Assembly (NCBI RefSeq): GCF_031195445.1
Contig: NZ_CP133480.1
Span: 3,960,501-4,024,500, forward strand
Length of the DNA: 64,000 nucleotides
Direction: 5' to 3'
DNA from: Acuticoccus sp. MNP-M23
Lineage (GTDB): Bacteria; Pseudomonadota; Alphaproteobacteria; Rhizobiales; Amorphaceae
In this document: in pieces, positions 35,410-45,939 of the stretch
Numbering within the stretch: position 1 is the stretch's first letter
How the letters are laid out: each line of letters opens with the position of its first letter
Translations under genes and position numbers: made by a program
The notes under the pieces: model-generated
The model's input: the letters and a program-made list of their open reading frames with translations, nothing else
The model's database searches: none
What the model was told of the DNA's origin: nothing

Positions 35410-35443
35410 AAAAGGGCGGGATGCACCGGCATCCCGCCCTTTT
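35410..35443. terminator. Strong bidirectional terminator after sodB
   Basis: A perfect 15-base-pair stem (35410-35424 with 35429-35443) with a four-base ACCG loop has A4 at its left foot and T4 at its right, so it can work for sodB and for the convergent secreted-protein gene. Confidence 0.93.
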
Positions 35444-35494
35444 GACGTTCTGGCGTTCAGGCCCCGCGCAGTGCGCCGGGGCCCGTGCCATCGG

Positions 35495-35815
35495 CTAGAA
35501 GCGCGGCTGGCACGAGTTCTGGCGCAGCGGCGGGCCGACTTCGCCCGCTGCGTAGGCGCGCCAGCCTTCGCAATCGGCGATGGAGGGGAAGCAGCCCACG
35601 AACGAGACGTGGGAGTTGCCGACGAAACCGTTGACGACCCCGGCAACGCGTCCGATCACCGGGGCGTTGGGATTGCGCGAGCAGTTGGGCGTGATGGGCC
35701 CGATCTGCATCATCAGCATCATCTTGTCGGTGTCCGCGCGTGCGGCGGTCGCTCCGGTGCCGAGAGCGGCTGCAACCACGGCTGCGGACAGAAGACCACC
35801 AAAAATACGTTTCAT
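35495..35815 (-). CDS. Small secreted protein of unknown function
   Basis: A 106-residue protein. Residues 1-27 form a signal peptide (KRIFGGLLSAAVVAAALGTG, then ATAARA), leaving a mature protein of about 79 residues with four cysteines (45, 75, 82, 102) that could pair in the periplasm. No family is recognised. GAAAGGAAGC precedes the ATG. It has no operon partner; oligopeptidase B ends 163 bases upstream on the same strand. Confidence 0.7.
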   Translation of the reverse strand: MKRIFGGLLSAAVVAAALGTGATAARADTDKMMLMMQIGPITPNCSRNPNAPVIGRVAGVVNGFVGNSHVSFVGCFPSIADCEGWRAYAAGEVGPPLRQNSCQPRF

Positions 35816-35978
35816 TTCAAAGCTTCCTTTCGTTGCCGCAAAGGCGATGCGGCTTGATGGTCCGGATATGGTCCGCCCCCAATTGGATGAAAGACGGACC
35901 GTCTCGCGAACCGCCGCCTCTGTGATCGGCGTCATAAAGCGGGCGAATGCCAAACCAGTTTCCTCGCAGATGAATTTG

Positions 35979-38084
35979 TCACGCGTCCAGCGCCGACAGG
36001 ATGAACGCCTGCACCAGCGCAATTTCCTCCAGCCGGCGGAAGCGCCCGGACGCTCCGCCATGGCCGGCTTCCATGTTGGTCTTGAGGAGGATGAGCGGGT
36101 CGTTGGTGGCGCTGGCCCTGAGGCGGGCCACCCACTTTGCCGGCTCCCAGTAGGTGACGCGGGGGTCCGACACCCCCGCCAGCACCAGCATGGCCGGGTA
36201 GGGCTGGGCGCTCACATTATCGACCGGCGAATAGGACCGGATGCGGGCAAATGCGGCTTCGTCGCGGATCGGGTCGCCCCATTCGGGCCATTCGGGCGGG
36301 GTGAGGGGGAGCGTGTCGTCCAGCATGGTGGTGAGGACATCCACAAACGGGACCTCTGCCACGATGGCGCCGAAGCGGTCCGGCGCGCGGTTGGCAACAG
36401 CGCCCATCAAGAGCCCGCCGGCCGACCCGCCCTGCGCAGCAATCCGGCCCTTTGCGGTATAGCCGCGCTCGATCAGATGGTCCGCAACGGCGACAAAATC
36501 GGAAAAGGTGTTCTCCTTGTGCTCGCGCCGGCCGTTGGCGTACCAGGCGAACCCCTTGTCCATCCCGCCGCGGACATGGGCGATGGCATAGACGAAGCCG
36601 CGGTCCACCAGCCCCAGCGCATTGGCGTTGAAGCTTGCCGGGATCGTGATCCCGTAGGCGCCGTAGCCGTAAAGAAGGAGCGGTGCGGAGCCGTCGATCT
36701 TCGTATCGGCACGGTGAAACAGGCTGACCGGCACCAGCGCACCGTCGGCCGCCGGCGCCATGAAACGGCGCGTGACGTAGTTGCCGGGTTCATGGCCGCA
36801 GGGCAGGGTCTGACGCTTGCGCAGCCGCCGCTCGCGCGTGGAAAGGTCGTAGTCCCACACTTCGCTCGGTGTCGTCATCGACGAATAGGTGAAGCGCAGC
36901 GTGTCGGTCTTGAACTCGTGCCCCTCAGAAAGGCCCAGCGAATAGGCCTCCTCGTCGAATGCGATGCGGTGCTCGTCGCCATCCAGCAGGCGGCGGATGA
37001 CGATCCGCGGCAGCGCGTTCTCACGCTCCAGCCAGACGAGGTAGCCCTCGAACACGATCATCGACACGATGAGGATGCCAGGGCGGTGGGGGACGATGTC
37101 CTCCCAGTTCTCGCGGCCCGGCGCATCCACCGGCGCGCGGACGATGCGGAAATCCTCCGCATCGCGGTTGGTGCGGATGAACAGCGTTTCGTCGTTGTGG
37201 GCGACGTCGTATTCCTCGCCCTCGATGCGCGGGGCGACCACGATGGGCGTGCCGCCGGGGTCGTGGGCAGCCAGGAGGCGGACTTCCGAGGTCTGGTGAT
37301 CGTGGCTGTCGATCACCAGCCAGCCACCCGACAAGGTGCGGTGCACCGAAACGAAGAAGCCCGGATCGCTCTCCTCGAAGACCGTGCGCCGCGTATCCCC
37401 GAGCGCCTGCGCGATGACGCGCGCGGGCCTGTGGTTGTCGTCCAGCTCCACGGCAAACACCGTGCGGGTGTCTGCGGCAAAGGCGATGGACGGGGTGACG
37501 CGCTCCATCAGGATTTCGTCGCGCCCGGTGCGCAGATTGCGCATGGCAAGCGTGAACAGCTCGCCGCCGGAGCGGTCGGCGGTCCACGCCAGCGTGTCGT
37601 GGTCCGGCGCATGCATGGCGGAACCGAGGCGGAAATAGCCCTCGTCGAGCGCCTCGCGGTTGGCGTCGAGCAGGATTTCGGGATCCTGCGGCGGCGCCTC
37701 GTCCGTGGCAGCTTCACCGACGGCGCGCGGGAAGCGGACGAGACACGGCTGCTCGGCCCCGTGGCTGAATGTCGCCCCGTAGGCGAACGGGCCGTCCACG
37801 ATGGGAACGCTCCAGTCGTCTTCCGCAATCCGGCCGCGCAGCTCGGCGACCAGCGTCTCGCGCAGATCTTTCAGCGGCTCCAGAACCGTGGCGGCATAGG
37901 TGTTCTCATCGTCCAGATAGCCGGCGATATCGTCCTGCAGAACGTCCGGGTCGGCCATCACCTCGCGCCAGTTGTCGGCGCGAAGCCAGGCGTAGGGGTC
38001 CTCGAACGTCACACCGTGACGGACCTGATGGGATGGGTGCGGGGTGGCGAGAGGGATCTCGCCGGCATGTTTGTCGAGTTTCAT
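35979..38084 (-). CDS. ptrB: Oligopeptidase B, S9 family serine peptidase
   Basis: A 701-residue prolyl-oligopeptidase-family enzyme. The N-terminal beta-propeller domain begins [17 protein letters not shown]; the C-terminal alpha/beta-hydrolase domain has the nucleophile in [14 protein letters not shown], Asp in [10 protein letters not shown] and His in EAGHGG. Oligopeptidase B cuts short peptides after Arg or Lys. The ATG overlaps the msrB stop (ATGA), so the two are co-transcribed. A long antisense open frame opposite it is a G+C artefact. Confidence 0.93.
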   Translation of the reverse strand: MKLDKHAGEIPLATPHPSHQVRHGVTFEDPYAWLRADNWREVMADPDVLQDDIAGYLDDENTYAATVLEPLKDLRETLVAELRGRIAEDDWSVPIVDGPFAYGATFSHGAEQPCLVRFPRAVGEAATDEAPPQDPEILLDANREALDEGYFRLGSAMHAPDHDTLAWTADRSGGELFTLAMRNLRTGRDEILMERVTPSIAFAADTRTVFAVELDDNHRPARVIAQALGDTRRTVFEESDPGFFVSVHRTLSGGWLVIDSHDHQTSEVRLLAAHDPGGTPIVVAPRIEGEEYDVAHNDETLFIRTNRDAEDFRIVRAPVDAPGRENWEDIVPHRPGILIVSMIVFEGYLVWLERENALPRIVIRRLLDGDEHRIAFDEEAYSLGLSEGHEFKTDTLRFTYSSMTTPSEVWDYDLSTRERRLRKRQTLPCGHEPGNYVTRRFMAPAADGALVPVSLFHRADTKIDGSAPLLLYGYGAYGITIPASFNANALGLVDRGFVYAIAHVRGGMDKGFAWYANGRREHKENTFSDFVAVADHLIERGYTAKGRIAAQGGSAGGLLMGAVANRAPDRFGAIVAEVPFVDVLTTMLDDTLPLTPPEWPEWGDPIRDEAAFARIRSYSPVDNVSAQPYPAMLVLAGVSDPRVTYWEPAKWVARLRASATNDPLILLKTNMEAGHGGASGRFRRLEEIALVQAFILSALDA

Positions 38085-38494
38085 TCGTCCGGCTTAAAAT
38101 CGAGGGCAACTCCGTTCATGCAATAGCGCAATCCGGTGGGTTGTGGACCATCGGGGAAAACGTGGCCCAGATGCGCGTCGCACTTTGCGCAGCGCGTCTC
38201 CACCCGGCGCATGAACAGCGAACGGTCTTCATGGTCTTCCACAGCCTCGTCCGAGACCGGGGCGGTGAAGCTGGGCCATCCCGTGCCCGATTCGAACTTT
38301 GCGTCGGTGCGGAACAGCGGTTCGCCGCAACACACACATGTGAAGGTTCCGTCCCTTTTCTCGTCGTTCAGCGGGCTCGTAAACGCACGCTCCGTGCCGT
38401 GTTTGCGGGCAACGCGGTATTGTTCGGGCGTCAGCTCGGCCTTCCATTGCGCGTCGCTCTTACGAATCTTGTCGTGGGTATCCTGATCTGCCAT
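38081..38494 (-). CDS. msrB: Peptide-methionine (R)-S-oxide reductase
   Basis: A 137-residue MsrB. Catalytic Cys125 is in [13 protein letters not shown], and the four zinc-binding cysteines are C53, C56, C102 and C105 (TCVCC, RCAKC). ESGTGWPSF is the family's substrate motif. It reduces methionine-R-sulfoxide in proteins with thioredoxin. First gene of the msrB-ptrB unit. It has no fused MsrA domain. Confidence 0.96.
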   Translation of the reverse strand: MADQDTHDKIRKSDAQWKAELTPEQYRVARKHGTERAFTSPLNDEKRDGTFTCVCCGEPLFRTDAKFESGTGWPSFTAPVSDEAVEDHEDRSLFMRRVETRCAKCDAHLGHVFPDGPQPTGLRYCMNGVALDFKPDE

Positions 38495-38619
38495 GGGGTA
38501 ATTTTCCTTTTTCGTCTCTGTTATGTGCGACGTGTTGGGAATTGGTTGTCTCTTGGCCTCGGGCCTTGTTCCGTGCGAGCTATAACGCGCTGATCCCGGT
38601 TTATGCGAAAGGTGCGTTG

Positions 38620-40941
38620 TTGACGCCGTTTGCCCCCCAATCTCTGCTCTGGCTGTCGCTGGCGCCTTTCATTGCCGCCCTGGTTGCGCCCACGCTGGTT
38701 CGTATGACCGGCGCTGCCGCGGGATGGCTGCTTGCCGTCGTGCCCGCACTGCTCTTCGTGTTCTATGCCGGGCTGGTGCCCGACATCGCGCACGGCGAAC
38801 GCTTTACATATGGGGTCGACTGGGCGCCCAGTCTCGGGGTTCGTTACGCGCATGTGATTGACGGATTGTCGCTGACCTTCGCGCTGCTGATCACCGGCAT
38901 CGGCACCGCCATCGTCATTTACGCCGGCGGCTACCTCAAAGGCTACGCCCACCAGGGCCGTTTCATGATGTATCTGCTGCTGTTCATGGGCTCCATGCTG
39001 GGGCTCGTGGTGGCGGACGATCTCATCACGCTGTTCGTTTTCTACGAGCTGACGTCGATCACGTCGTTTCTGCTCATCGGGTTCGACCACAAGCGGGAGG
39101 CGGCGCGGCGCGCGGCGGTTCAGGCACTTGTGATCACGGGCGGGGGCGGGCTGGCACTTCTGGCGGGGCTCGTCCTGATGCGGCTCGTGTCGGGCGAAAC
39201 CAGCGTCACCGGCCTCTTTGCGGCGCCTGACGTGCTGCGCGACGCGCCGGCCTACACCGCCATTGCAATTCTCGTCATCCTCGGCGCCTTCACCAAGAGT
39301 GCGCAGGTGCCGTTCCACTCTTGGCTTCCCAATGCCATGGAGGCGCCGACGCCGGTTTCGGCCTATCTCCACTCGGCCACCATGGTGAAGGCCGGCGTCT
39401 TCGTTCTGATGCGCTTCACGCCGGTTCTCGGCGGCACGGCCCTGTGGGAAGGCACGCTGACGCTGTTTGGCGGGCTTACCTTCCTCACCGGCGTCATTCT
39501 GGGGGTGCGGCAAACCGACCTGAAGCAGATCCTCGCCTACACCACCGTCGCCTCGCTGGGTCTTCTGGTGATGCTTGTGGGGGTGGGGACCGCGTATGCC
39601 ATTGCGGGCGCGGTGCTCTATCTCATCGCCCACGCGCTCTTCAAGGGTGGCCTTTTCATGGTTGCCGGCGCCATCGACCACGAGACAGGCACGCGCGACA
39701 TCACGGTGCTGGGCGGCCTTGCTTCAAAAATGCCGATCACGCTTGTGGCCGCGGTTCTGGCGTGCCTTTCCATGGCCGGTCTGCCGCCGTTCATCGGCTT
39801 TGTGGCCAAGGAAGTGCTTTATGACGGCGTGTGGAAGGCGGGCGGCATTTCGCCAGTCACCATTGCAGCGCTGGTCGGCAACGCTTTGATGTTCGCCATT
39901 GCGGCCGCGGTTCTCCTGCCCTTTTTCCGCCGCCCCGGCGAAATGCCGAAGAAGCCGCACGAGGCGCCGCTCTCCCTGTGGCTGGGGCCGCTGGTGCTGG
40001 CGGTCATCGGCCTTCTGGGCGCGCTGCTGCTGCATGACACCATGGAGCTGATCGTTCTGCCCATGGCGAGCGCCGTCGCCGGCACGCCCCTGACGCTGGA
40101 CGTCCATCTCATTCCTTCATCGTTGAAGCCGCCCGTGGTGCTGACGCTGATCACCATTGCCTCCGGTATTGTTCTGTTCGCGCTGTTCGGGCGGATGCGT
40201 TCAGGCATCGCACGCGGCCTGACGGCAATCGGCTGGGGGCCGGACCGCGGGTTCGACCAGGCGATGTCCGCTCTGGTGCGCGGTGCCTTCGCAATCACCC
40301 GCGTCATCCAGCCGGGCACGATGCGTTTTTACGTATCGTTCGTGTTCGCGGTGCTGGCGATCACGCTTCTGGTGCCGCCGTTCCTCGACGGATTGCCGAC
40401 ACTGGAGTTCATCGGGACGATGCCCGAGACCTACCATTTTGCGGTCTTCGCCATTGCGATTGTGGGTCTTCTGATCGTCATTCGCGCCAAGACGCGGCTG
40501 GTGGCCATCGTGTCACTCGGCGTGCAGGGCGTGATGGTGGCGCTGATATTCATGCTTTACGGCGCGCCTGACCTCTCGTTCACGCAGTTCATGGTGGAAA
40601 CGCTTTCGGTGGTGATCCTCGCGTTGGTGATGACCAAGCTCGACCTTCAGGCGAGCGATCACCGTTCGCCGTGGCGCGCCACCAAGGATGGCGTGATTGC
40701 CAGCCTGTGCGGCATCGGCTTCGCGCTGATGCTGTTCCAGGTGGTGCAGCGACCGTTCGACACGCGCCTGTCGGACTTCTTCCTCAAATACGCCTACGAT
40801 ATTGCCCACGGCGCGAACGTCGTGAACGTCATCCTGGTCGACTTCCGTGCGCTGGATACGCTGGGTGAAGTTGCGGTCGTGATGGGGGCGGGGCTCGCGA
40901 TCCTCGCGCTCATCCGCGTGCGTCCGAAAACCGCTCGATGA
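38620..40941 (+). CDS. mrpA: Mrp/Mnh Na+(K+)/H+ antiporter subunit A
   Basis: About 773 residues, with a NuoL-like proton-pumping membrane core and a C-terminal MbhD/MbhE-like extension ([20 protein letters not shown]). [22 protein letters not shown] and [16 protein letters not shown] have the family Lys and His. The start is uncertain: TTG 38617 or 38620 both have AAAGG just upstream, and no in-frame ATG occurs nearby; 38620 is used. First gene of the seven-gene mrpABCDEFG operon, which exchanges cytoplasmic Na+ or K+ for protons. It lacks a fused MrpB, since a separate mrpB follows. Confidence 0.92.
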   Translation: MTPFAPQSLLWLSLAPFIAALVAPTLVRMTGAAAGWLLAVVPALLFVFYAGLVPDIAHGERFTYGVDWAPSLGVRYAHVIDGLSLTFALLITGIGTAIVIYAGGYLKGYAHQGRFMMYLLLFMGSMLGLVVADDLITLFVFYELTSITSFLLIGFDHKREAARRAAVQALVITGGGGLALLAGLVLMRLVSGETSVTGLFAAPDVLRDAPAYTAIAILVILGAFTKSAQVPFHSWLPNAMEAPTPVSAYLHSATMVKAGVFVLMRFTPVLGGTALWEGTLTLFGGLTFLTGVILGVRQTDLKQILAYTTVASLGLLVMLVGVGTAYAIAGAVLYLIAHALFKGGLFMVAGAIDHETGTRDITVLGGLASKMPITLVAAVLACLSMAGLPPFIGFVAKEVLYDGVWKAGGISPVTIAALVGNALMFAIAAAVLLPFFRRPGEMPKKPHEAPLSLWLGPLVLAVIGLLGALLLHDTMELIVLPMASAVAGTPLTLDVHLIPSSLKPPVVLTLITIASGIVLFALFGRMRSGIARGLTAIGWGPDRGFDQAMSALVRGAFAITRVIQPGTMRFYVSFVFAVLAITLLVPPFLDGLPTLEFIGTMPETYHFAVFAIAIVGLLIVIRAKTRLVAIVSLGVQGVMVALIFMLYGAPDLSFTQFMVETLSVVILALVMTKLDLQASDHRSPWRATKDGVIASLCGIGFALMLFQVVQRPFDTRLSDFFLKYAYDIAHGANVVNVILVDFRALDTLGEVAVVMGAGLAILALIRVRPKTAR

Positions 40942-40951
40942 GTGCGCTGAC

Positions 40952-41364
40952 ATGAGTACGCTGATTTTCCGCACCACCGCGCCGTACATCACGGCGCTGA
41001 TGGTTCTGTTCTCCATCTTCGTCCTCTTGCGGGGTCACAACGAGCCCGGTGGAGGGTTCATTGGCGGGCTGATTGCCGCGTCGGCGATTGCCATCTACGG
41101 CATCGCCTACGGCGTGGAGGCGGTCCGCCGTGCTCTCTACATCCACCCCAATGCGCTGGCGGGTGTGGGGCTTGCCATGTCTGCGCTGGCGGGCATTGCT
41201 GCCGTGTTTGCGGGCAAGCCGCTGCTGACAGGCCTTTGGTTCATCACGGAATTCGGGGGCATGGAGGTGCCACTGTCCAGCGTCCTGGTGTTCGATGTGG
41301 GCGTCTATCTGGTGGTCGTCGGGTCCGTCGCCTCCATTGCGCTCGCGCTGGAGGAGAACGACTG

Positions 41365-41365
<1 letters not shown>
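40952..41365 (+). CDS. mrpB: Mrp/Mnh antiporter subunit B
   Basis: A 137-residue subunit with four transmembrane segments. [20 protein letters not shown] is the MrpB signature, and [24 protein letters not shown] is the conserved C-terminal part. It starts ten bases after mrpA and its stop overlaps mrpC (TGATG). It is a structural part of the Mrp complex in the inner membrane. Confidence 0.95.
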
Positions 41366-41729
<364 letters not shown>

Positions 41730-41730
<1 letters not shown>

Positions 41731-43340
41731 TGGTGCCACGTTTCGCGTTTCTTCTCGCCGGGCTTTTCGCGCTCAGCCCATCCGCCGCCCTGGCCGCCAG
41801 CGATGCGGTGGACAAGGCCGACGCCATGCTGACCGGGGCGACCCCGCTGTTTGCATGGCTTGTGGTGGTGCCCATCGTTCTGCCGCTTCTTGGCGCAGGC
41901 GTGCTTCTGGCGCTGCGCAGCAAGCCGCAGATCCAGGCCGGCGCCACGTTGTTCATCCTGGCGCTGACAACGCTGGGCGCCATCGGTCTCAACGCCGCCG
42001 TTGCGATCAACGGGCCGATCATGATGGCCATGGGCAACTGGCTGCCGCCGTTCGGCATCGTCGTCACCATCGATCAGCTGGGGGCGCTTCTGGTTCTGGT
42101 GACGTCGCTCGTCGGCCTCATCGGGCTGGGTTATGCCCGCTTTGACACCGACGAAGACAGCGTCCAGTTCGGCTTCTACAGCTTTTATCTGTTGCTGATC
42201 ACGGGGGTGAACGGGTCGTTCTCCACCGGGGATATCTTCAACCTCTATGTCTGGTTCGAGGTGTTCCTGATCGCGTCGTTCGGCCTTCTGATCATGGGCG
42301 GACGCCGGATCCAGATGGACGGCGCGGTGAAGTACGGCGTCCTCAACCTCATCGCCACGACCATCTTCCTCATTGCAGTTGCTGCCCTTTACGGGGTGAC
42401 CGGCACGCTCAACATGGCCGATATCCGCACCGTGCTGGCGTCTGCAGACGTGGCGCCGCCCATGGCAATCGGTGCGCTGTTCGTGCTCGGCTTCGTCATG
42501 AAGGCGGCGGCGTTTCCGCTGCATTTCTGGCTGCCGGCGTCCTATCACACGCCGCGCATCGTGGTGGCGGCGCTGTTTGCGGGCCTGCTCACCAAGGTCG
42601 GCGTCTATGCGCTCCTGCGCATTGTCGTGATGCTGTTCGGCACGGCAGGCTCGGTCTTCCTGCCGCTGATCGGGGTTCTGGGCGTTCTGACCGCAGTGCT
42701 TGGCGCGCTCGGCGCATTGGCGCAGACGGACCTTCGGCGCATGGCGGCGTTTCTGGTGGTGTCCGGCATCGGTGTCGCGCTGATCGGCATCGGGCTCGGC
42801 TCGGAGGCGGGCTACGCGGGCGCCATCGTCTACATGGTGCACTCCATCTTTGCGATGACCGCGCTGTTCCTGGTGATTGGCCTTTGCGAGCGGCTGACCG
42901 GCTCGCTCAGCCTTGCCATGCCGGGCGGCATCTACACCGTCAACGGGCTGGCCGCGGCGCTGTTCCTGATCTTCGGCTTTGCCGCCGCCGGCCTGCCGCC
43001 ATTCTCGGGCTTCTGGCCCAAGCTGATGCTGATCCAGGCATCGCTGGCGACCGGCGGAACCATGGCGATTGCGGGCGCGGTCGGCGTGATCCTCAGCGGT
43101 TTCCTCACCACCATCGTCATCGGCCGGGCCTGGGCGCTGACCTTCCTCAAGCCCGCAGAGGGGCCAGAGCGGCCGGCAGGGGATGCTGCGGGCCTCAGCG
43201 CCCCGCTGGTGCTGCTGGCGGCGATCATCATCGGCCTCGGGATCGTGCCGATGCTGGTGATCGCGCCGGCGGAGGAGGGCGCGCGCGGGCTGATCGATCC
43301 GTCGTCCTATATCGAAACTGTTCTTGGGCAGGAGGGCTGA
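41730..43340 (+). CDS. mrpD: Mrp/Mnh antiporter subunit D
   Basis: A 536-residue NuoM/N-like proton-pump subunit with about fourteen transmembrane segments. GDIFNLYVWFEVFLIASFGLL contains the essential Glu of TM5, and KAAAFPLHFWLPASYHTP has the Lys and His of the proton path. The first 25 residues look like an extra signal-like helix (FAFLLAGLFALSPSAALAAS), which is unusual for MrpD; a later in-frame ATG would remove it. Confidence 0.94.
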
Positions 43341-43341
43341 G

Positions 43342-43818
43342 ATGGCGACCATACTGGTCAATCTGGTGCTGGCGCTCGCCTGGTGCGCCGTCACCGGGTC
43401 CTTTGCCCTGCTCAATCTTCTGTTCGGCTTTGTGCTCGGCGGCATCTCGCTGAGCCTCATTCGCGAGCAGGTCGGCTCGGTCGGCTATTTCCGCCAACTG
43501 ATTCGCGCCGTGGAGCTGTCACTCATCTTCATCTGGGAGCTGGTGAAAAGCTCCGTCAACGTTGCGTGGATCGTGCTGAAGCCGTCGCAGAGCCTGCGGC
43601 CCGCCATCATCGCCTTCCCGATCGAGGTGGAGACGGACGCGGAAAAAACGCTTCTTGCCAATCTCATCACGCTGACGCCGGGCACGCTGTCCATGGACAT
43701 CTCGGACGATGGCAAGACGCTCTTCGTCCACTGCATCGACGCCGAGGACCCGGCGACGATCATCGCCGACATCAAGAGCACCTTCGAGCGACGGATTGAA
43801 AAGGTATTCCACCCATGA
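43342..43818 (+). CDS. mrpE: Mrp/Mnh antiporter subunit E
   Basis: A 158-residue MrpE. Two or three N-terminal membrane helices are followed by a cytoplasmic domain with LTPGTLSMDISDDGKTLFVH, the family signature. GGAGGG precedes the ATG by three to four bases from the end of mrpD. It is needed for assembly of the complex. Its stop overlaps the mrpF start. Confidence 0.95.
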   Translation: MATILVNLVLALAWCAVTGSFALLNLLFGFVLGGISLSLIREQVGSVGYFRQLIRAVELSLIFIWELVKSSVNVAWIVLKPSQSLRPAIIAFPIEVETDAEKTLLANLITLTPGTLSMDISDDGKTLFVHCIDAEDPATIIADIKSTFERRIEKVFHP

Positions 43819-44138
43819 GCGGTCAAGAGTTCCTCGACATTGCGCTCACGATCACATTCTTCGTGCTGTCGCTGTCCTTTGCACTGATTGTGGTGCGCAT
43901 CGTCCGCGGTCCGAGCCTGCCGGACCGGATCCTTGCGCTGGATCTGCTGGTTGCCGTGGCCATCGGCTATATCGCGGCGTTCGGCATCGTCACCGGCTTC
44001 AGCATCTACGTGGACATTGCCATTGCGCTTGGCCTGGTCGGCTTCCTGTCGACCATTGCGCTGGCGCGATTCGTTCTGCGGCGGGGCGACATGGCCCTGG
44101 CCCGCGATATGGAGGAGACCATGCGTGCCGGGAAGTGA
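43815..44138 (+). CDS. mrpF: Mrp/Mnh antiporter subunit F
   Basis: A 107-residue MrpF with three transmembrane helices. VRIVRGPSLPDRILALDLL contains the conserved Asp of the family. The ATG overlaps the mrpE stop (ATGA). Confidence 0.95.
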   Translation: MSGQEFLDIALTITFFVLSLSFALIVVRIVRGPSLPDRILALDLLVAVAIGYIAAFGIVTGFSIYVDIAIALGLVGFLSTIALARFVLRRGDMALARDMEETMRAGK

Positions 44139-44496
44139 AATCATCCTCTACGTCACAGGAACGCTGTGCATCATCGGCGCCGTCTTCACGCTTATCGCAG
44201 CGATTGGCGTTCTGCGTCTGAATGATCTTTACATGCGGATGCACGCGGCGTCGAAAGCTGGAACACTGGGCTCCTGCGTGATTCTGATTGCTATCGCGAT
44301 CTTCTCTGGGGAAAGCGAAATTGTCCTGCGTGCGCTCGCTGGCGTCATTTTCTTTTTGCTAACTGCACCAATCTCAGCGCATCTGCTTGCGCGTGCGGCC
44401 TACACTGTCGGGTATCAGCCATGCAGTTTGACAACAAGTGATGCTCTGTCTGAAGCCGGGAAGTCTTTGAGTTCGGCAAAGACTGATAGTCATTAG
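44125..44496 (+). CDS. mrpG: Mrp/Mnh antiporter subunit G
   Basis: A 123-residue MrpG with three transmembrane helices. GAVFTLIAAIGVLRLNDLYM and RMHAASKAGTLG form the family signature. The GTG start overlaps mrpF by 14 bases and has GGAGGAG upstream. The last 30 or so residues (SLTTSDALSEAGKSLSSAKT) are not typical for the family. Codon use changes here toward A/T-ending codons, and the next 330 bases are A+T rich. Confidence 0.93.
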   Translation: MPGSEIILYVTGTLCIIGAVFTLIAAIGVLRLNDLYMRMHAASKAGTLGSCVILIAIAIFSGESEIVLRALAGVIFFLLTAPISAHLLARAAYTVGYQPCSLTTSDALSEAGKSLSSAKTDSH

Positions 44497-44825
44497 CGCG
44501 ATCATCTAACAATTTGTTCGTGCTGGGACTTATCGGCAAAACCCCCAGCTGGGCTGAGTTTTTCCGTTCTTTTAAATCCCACAATTGCTCGAATTTGCTC
44601 TGCAAAAATCGACTGGAATTGCAACCAAAGAGCAAAAGCCGGCGCTCTTTAGTTGTTGGGTTCACTTGGGACTCACGCTCCTGCGACTATGAGGGAGCGT
44701 GAAAAATCATGATGGGATCTTGTCACGAAGTGTCGGAGGGAATAGATACGCGTTCAACACCGAGACCGTACAGTTAAAACGTGCTGCCTCAATTGAACCT
44801 GTCCAAATACACGCACGAGTGACAA
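44497..44825. other. A+T-rich gap between mrpG and mucR
   Basis: A 329-base region clearly lower in G+C than the genome. It includes a nine-base-pair inverted repeat (44673-44681 with 44694-44702, 12-base loop) and probably the mucR promoter and a long leader. A 62-codon open frame at 44514-44702 has no good start signal and no recognisable sequence, so I do not call it. No tRNA or known RNA was recognised. Confidence 0.6.
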
Positions 44826-45266
44826 ATGTCTGAACAGACGCACGATTCGAATCTTATTGATTTGGCCGCTGACATCGTGTCGGCCTATGTGAGCAACAAT
44901 TCGGTATCGTCGCACGATCTTCCCGACCTGATTTCGGACGTGTTCGCCGCATTGCAAAAGACCAATGGTGTCGAGCCCGAGCCCGAGCCCGAGCCTTTGA
45001 AGCCGGCAGTGTCGATCAAGAAATCGATCACCCCCGAATATTTGATCTGTCTTGAAGACGGCAAGAAGTTCAAGTCGCTCAAGCGCCACCTGCGCACCCA
45101 TTACAACCTGTCGCCGGAAGAATATCGCGACCGCTGGAACCTGCCGGCCGACTACCCGATGGTCGCCCCCAGCTACGCAGCGGCCCGTTCCGAGCTTGCC
45201 AAGCGCATGGGTCTTGGCCAGCAGCGCAAGAAGCCGACCTCCGGTCGCGGCAGCCGCTCCAACTGA
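44826..45266 (+). CDS. mucR: MucR/Ros-family zinc-finger transcriptional regulator
   Basis: A 146-residue MucR. The DNA-binding domain (about 70-125) contains YLICLEDGKKFKSLKRHLRTH with C75, H88 and H92; the second Cys of the Ros finger is replaced by Asp78, as in some MucR homologues of Mesorhizobium. GLTPEEYR-like NLSPEEYRDRW follows. Residues 50-57 are a PEPEPEPE-type run, which is an unusual linker. MucR/Ros proteins repress exopolysaccharide, motility and many horizontally acquired promoters. Binding to A+T-rich DNA fits with the leader, so autoregulation is likely. Confidence 0.93.
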   Translation: MSEQTHDSNLIDLAADIVSAYVSNNSVSSHDLPDLISDVFAALQKTNGVEPEPEPEPLKPAVSIKKSITPEYLICLEDGKKFKSLKRHLRTHYNLSPEEYRDRWNLPADYPMVAPSYAAARSELAKRMGLGQQRKKPTSGRGSRSN

Positions 45267-45367
45267 GGAGCGTTGCGGGCGGGCTGGCGCAAACGCGCCG
45301 TCCACCCCGTCAGACCAGGCGGCGCCTGCTGCAAGCCGCAGGCACCGGATTCAATCGCCTTCGCAGC

Positions 45368-45850
45368 TCATGCTGCGGGGGCGTTTTGCTGTGGGGCGGA
45401 CGACGCAGCACGCCCGGGCGCCGGTGCGGCACCGCGCGCTGCCCGAGCCGCATCCTTGACCATCTGCGCGAGCGCCAGGTGGCGCGACAGATCGTATCCG
45501 TCATAGCCGCCGCGGCCGAGGGCCCGCTCGCGTCGCAGTCGCTGGCGGAGCTGGGCCAGATGCCGCGATGCCGCAGACTGCCGGACAGCGGCATTCGTGC
45601 CAGCGCCGCGAGCGTCCTGAAAATCCCGCTCTATTCTCGACGCAATACGATAAGCCTCAGCCCTGGCGCCATTGGCGAGGGCGAGACCTTCGGTTGAGTT
45701 TTTGCCGTCGTGACGCATGCTTCTTCCTCGGGTGTTGTGATCAACCGAGGATAGAAAACCCTGCACCTGCGGGGACAACTTATGCAGTGCCAACGAGAAG
45801 ATCTGCTCCGGGTCACCATATTTGGCGATAGATTTTATCAACGGTTGCAT
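45368..45850 (-). CDS. Hypothetical protein, Arg/Ala-rich
   Basis: A 160-residue protein of no recognised family. Central residues are helical and Arg-rich (RIERDFQDARGAGTNAAVRQ, RHLAQLRQRLRRERALGRGG), and the C-terminus is low-complexity Ala/Pro. The ATG at 45850 has a weak GGGGAT upstream; an internal start at about 45718 is possible. It is divergent from the DnaA-domain-IV gene by 89 bases. It could bind nucleic acid, but this is only composition-based. Confidence 0.55.
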   Translation of the reverse strand: MQPLIKSIAKYGDPEQIFSLALHKLSPQVQGFLSSVDHNTRGRSMRHDGKNSTEGLALANGARAEAYRIASRIERDFQDARGAGTNAAVRQSAASRHLAQLRQRLRRERALGRGGYDGYDLSRHLALAQMVKDAARAARGAAPAPGRAASSAPQQNAPAA

Positions 45851-45939
45851 CAAACTTATCCCCGGTCTTTCGTCCCAACTTTAAATTGTAGTGTGTCGGT
45901 GGAGCAATTGTCCGCCTTCGAGGGGGGAAAGGCCGAGTG

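Noticed and set aside
35580-38126. An 848-codon open frame on the plus strand opposite oligopeptidase B
   Set aside because: The opposite strand encodes a complete S9 peptidase with full catalytic triad; the antisense frame has no family-like sequence.
44514-44702. A 62-codon frame in the A+T-rich gap before mucR
   Set aside because: No ribosome site, no family, and the region looks like leader and promoter.
44673-44702. Nine-base-pair inverted repeat as a terminator of mrpG
   Set aside because: It lies 177 bases after the stop, has a 12-base loop and is followed by A, not T, on the plus strand.
45851-45870. TTATCCCCG as a DnaA box between the hypothetical gene and the DnaA-domain-IV gene
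   Set aside because: A single imperfect match; no cluster of boxes or A+T-rich unwinding region to support an origin.
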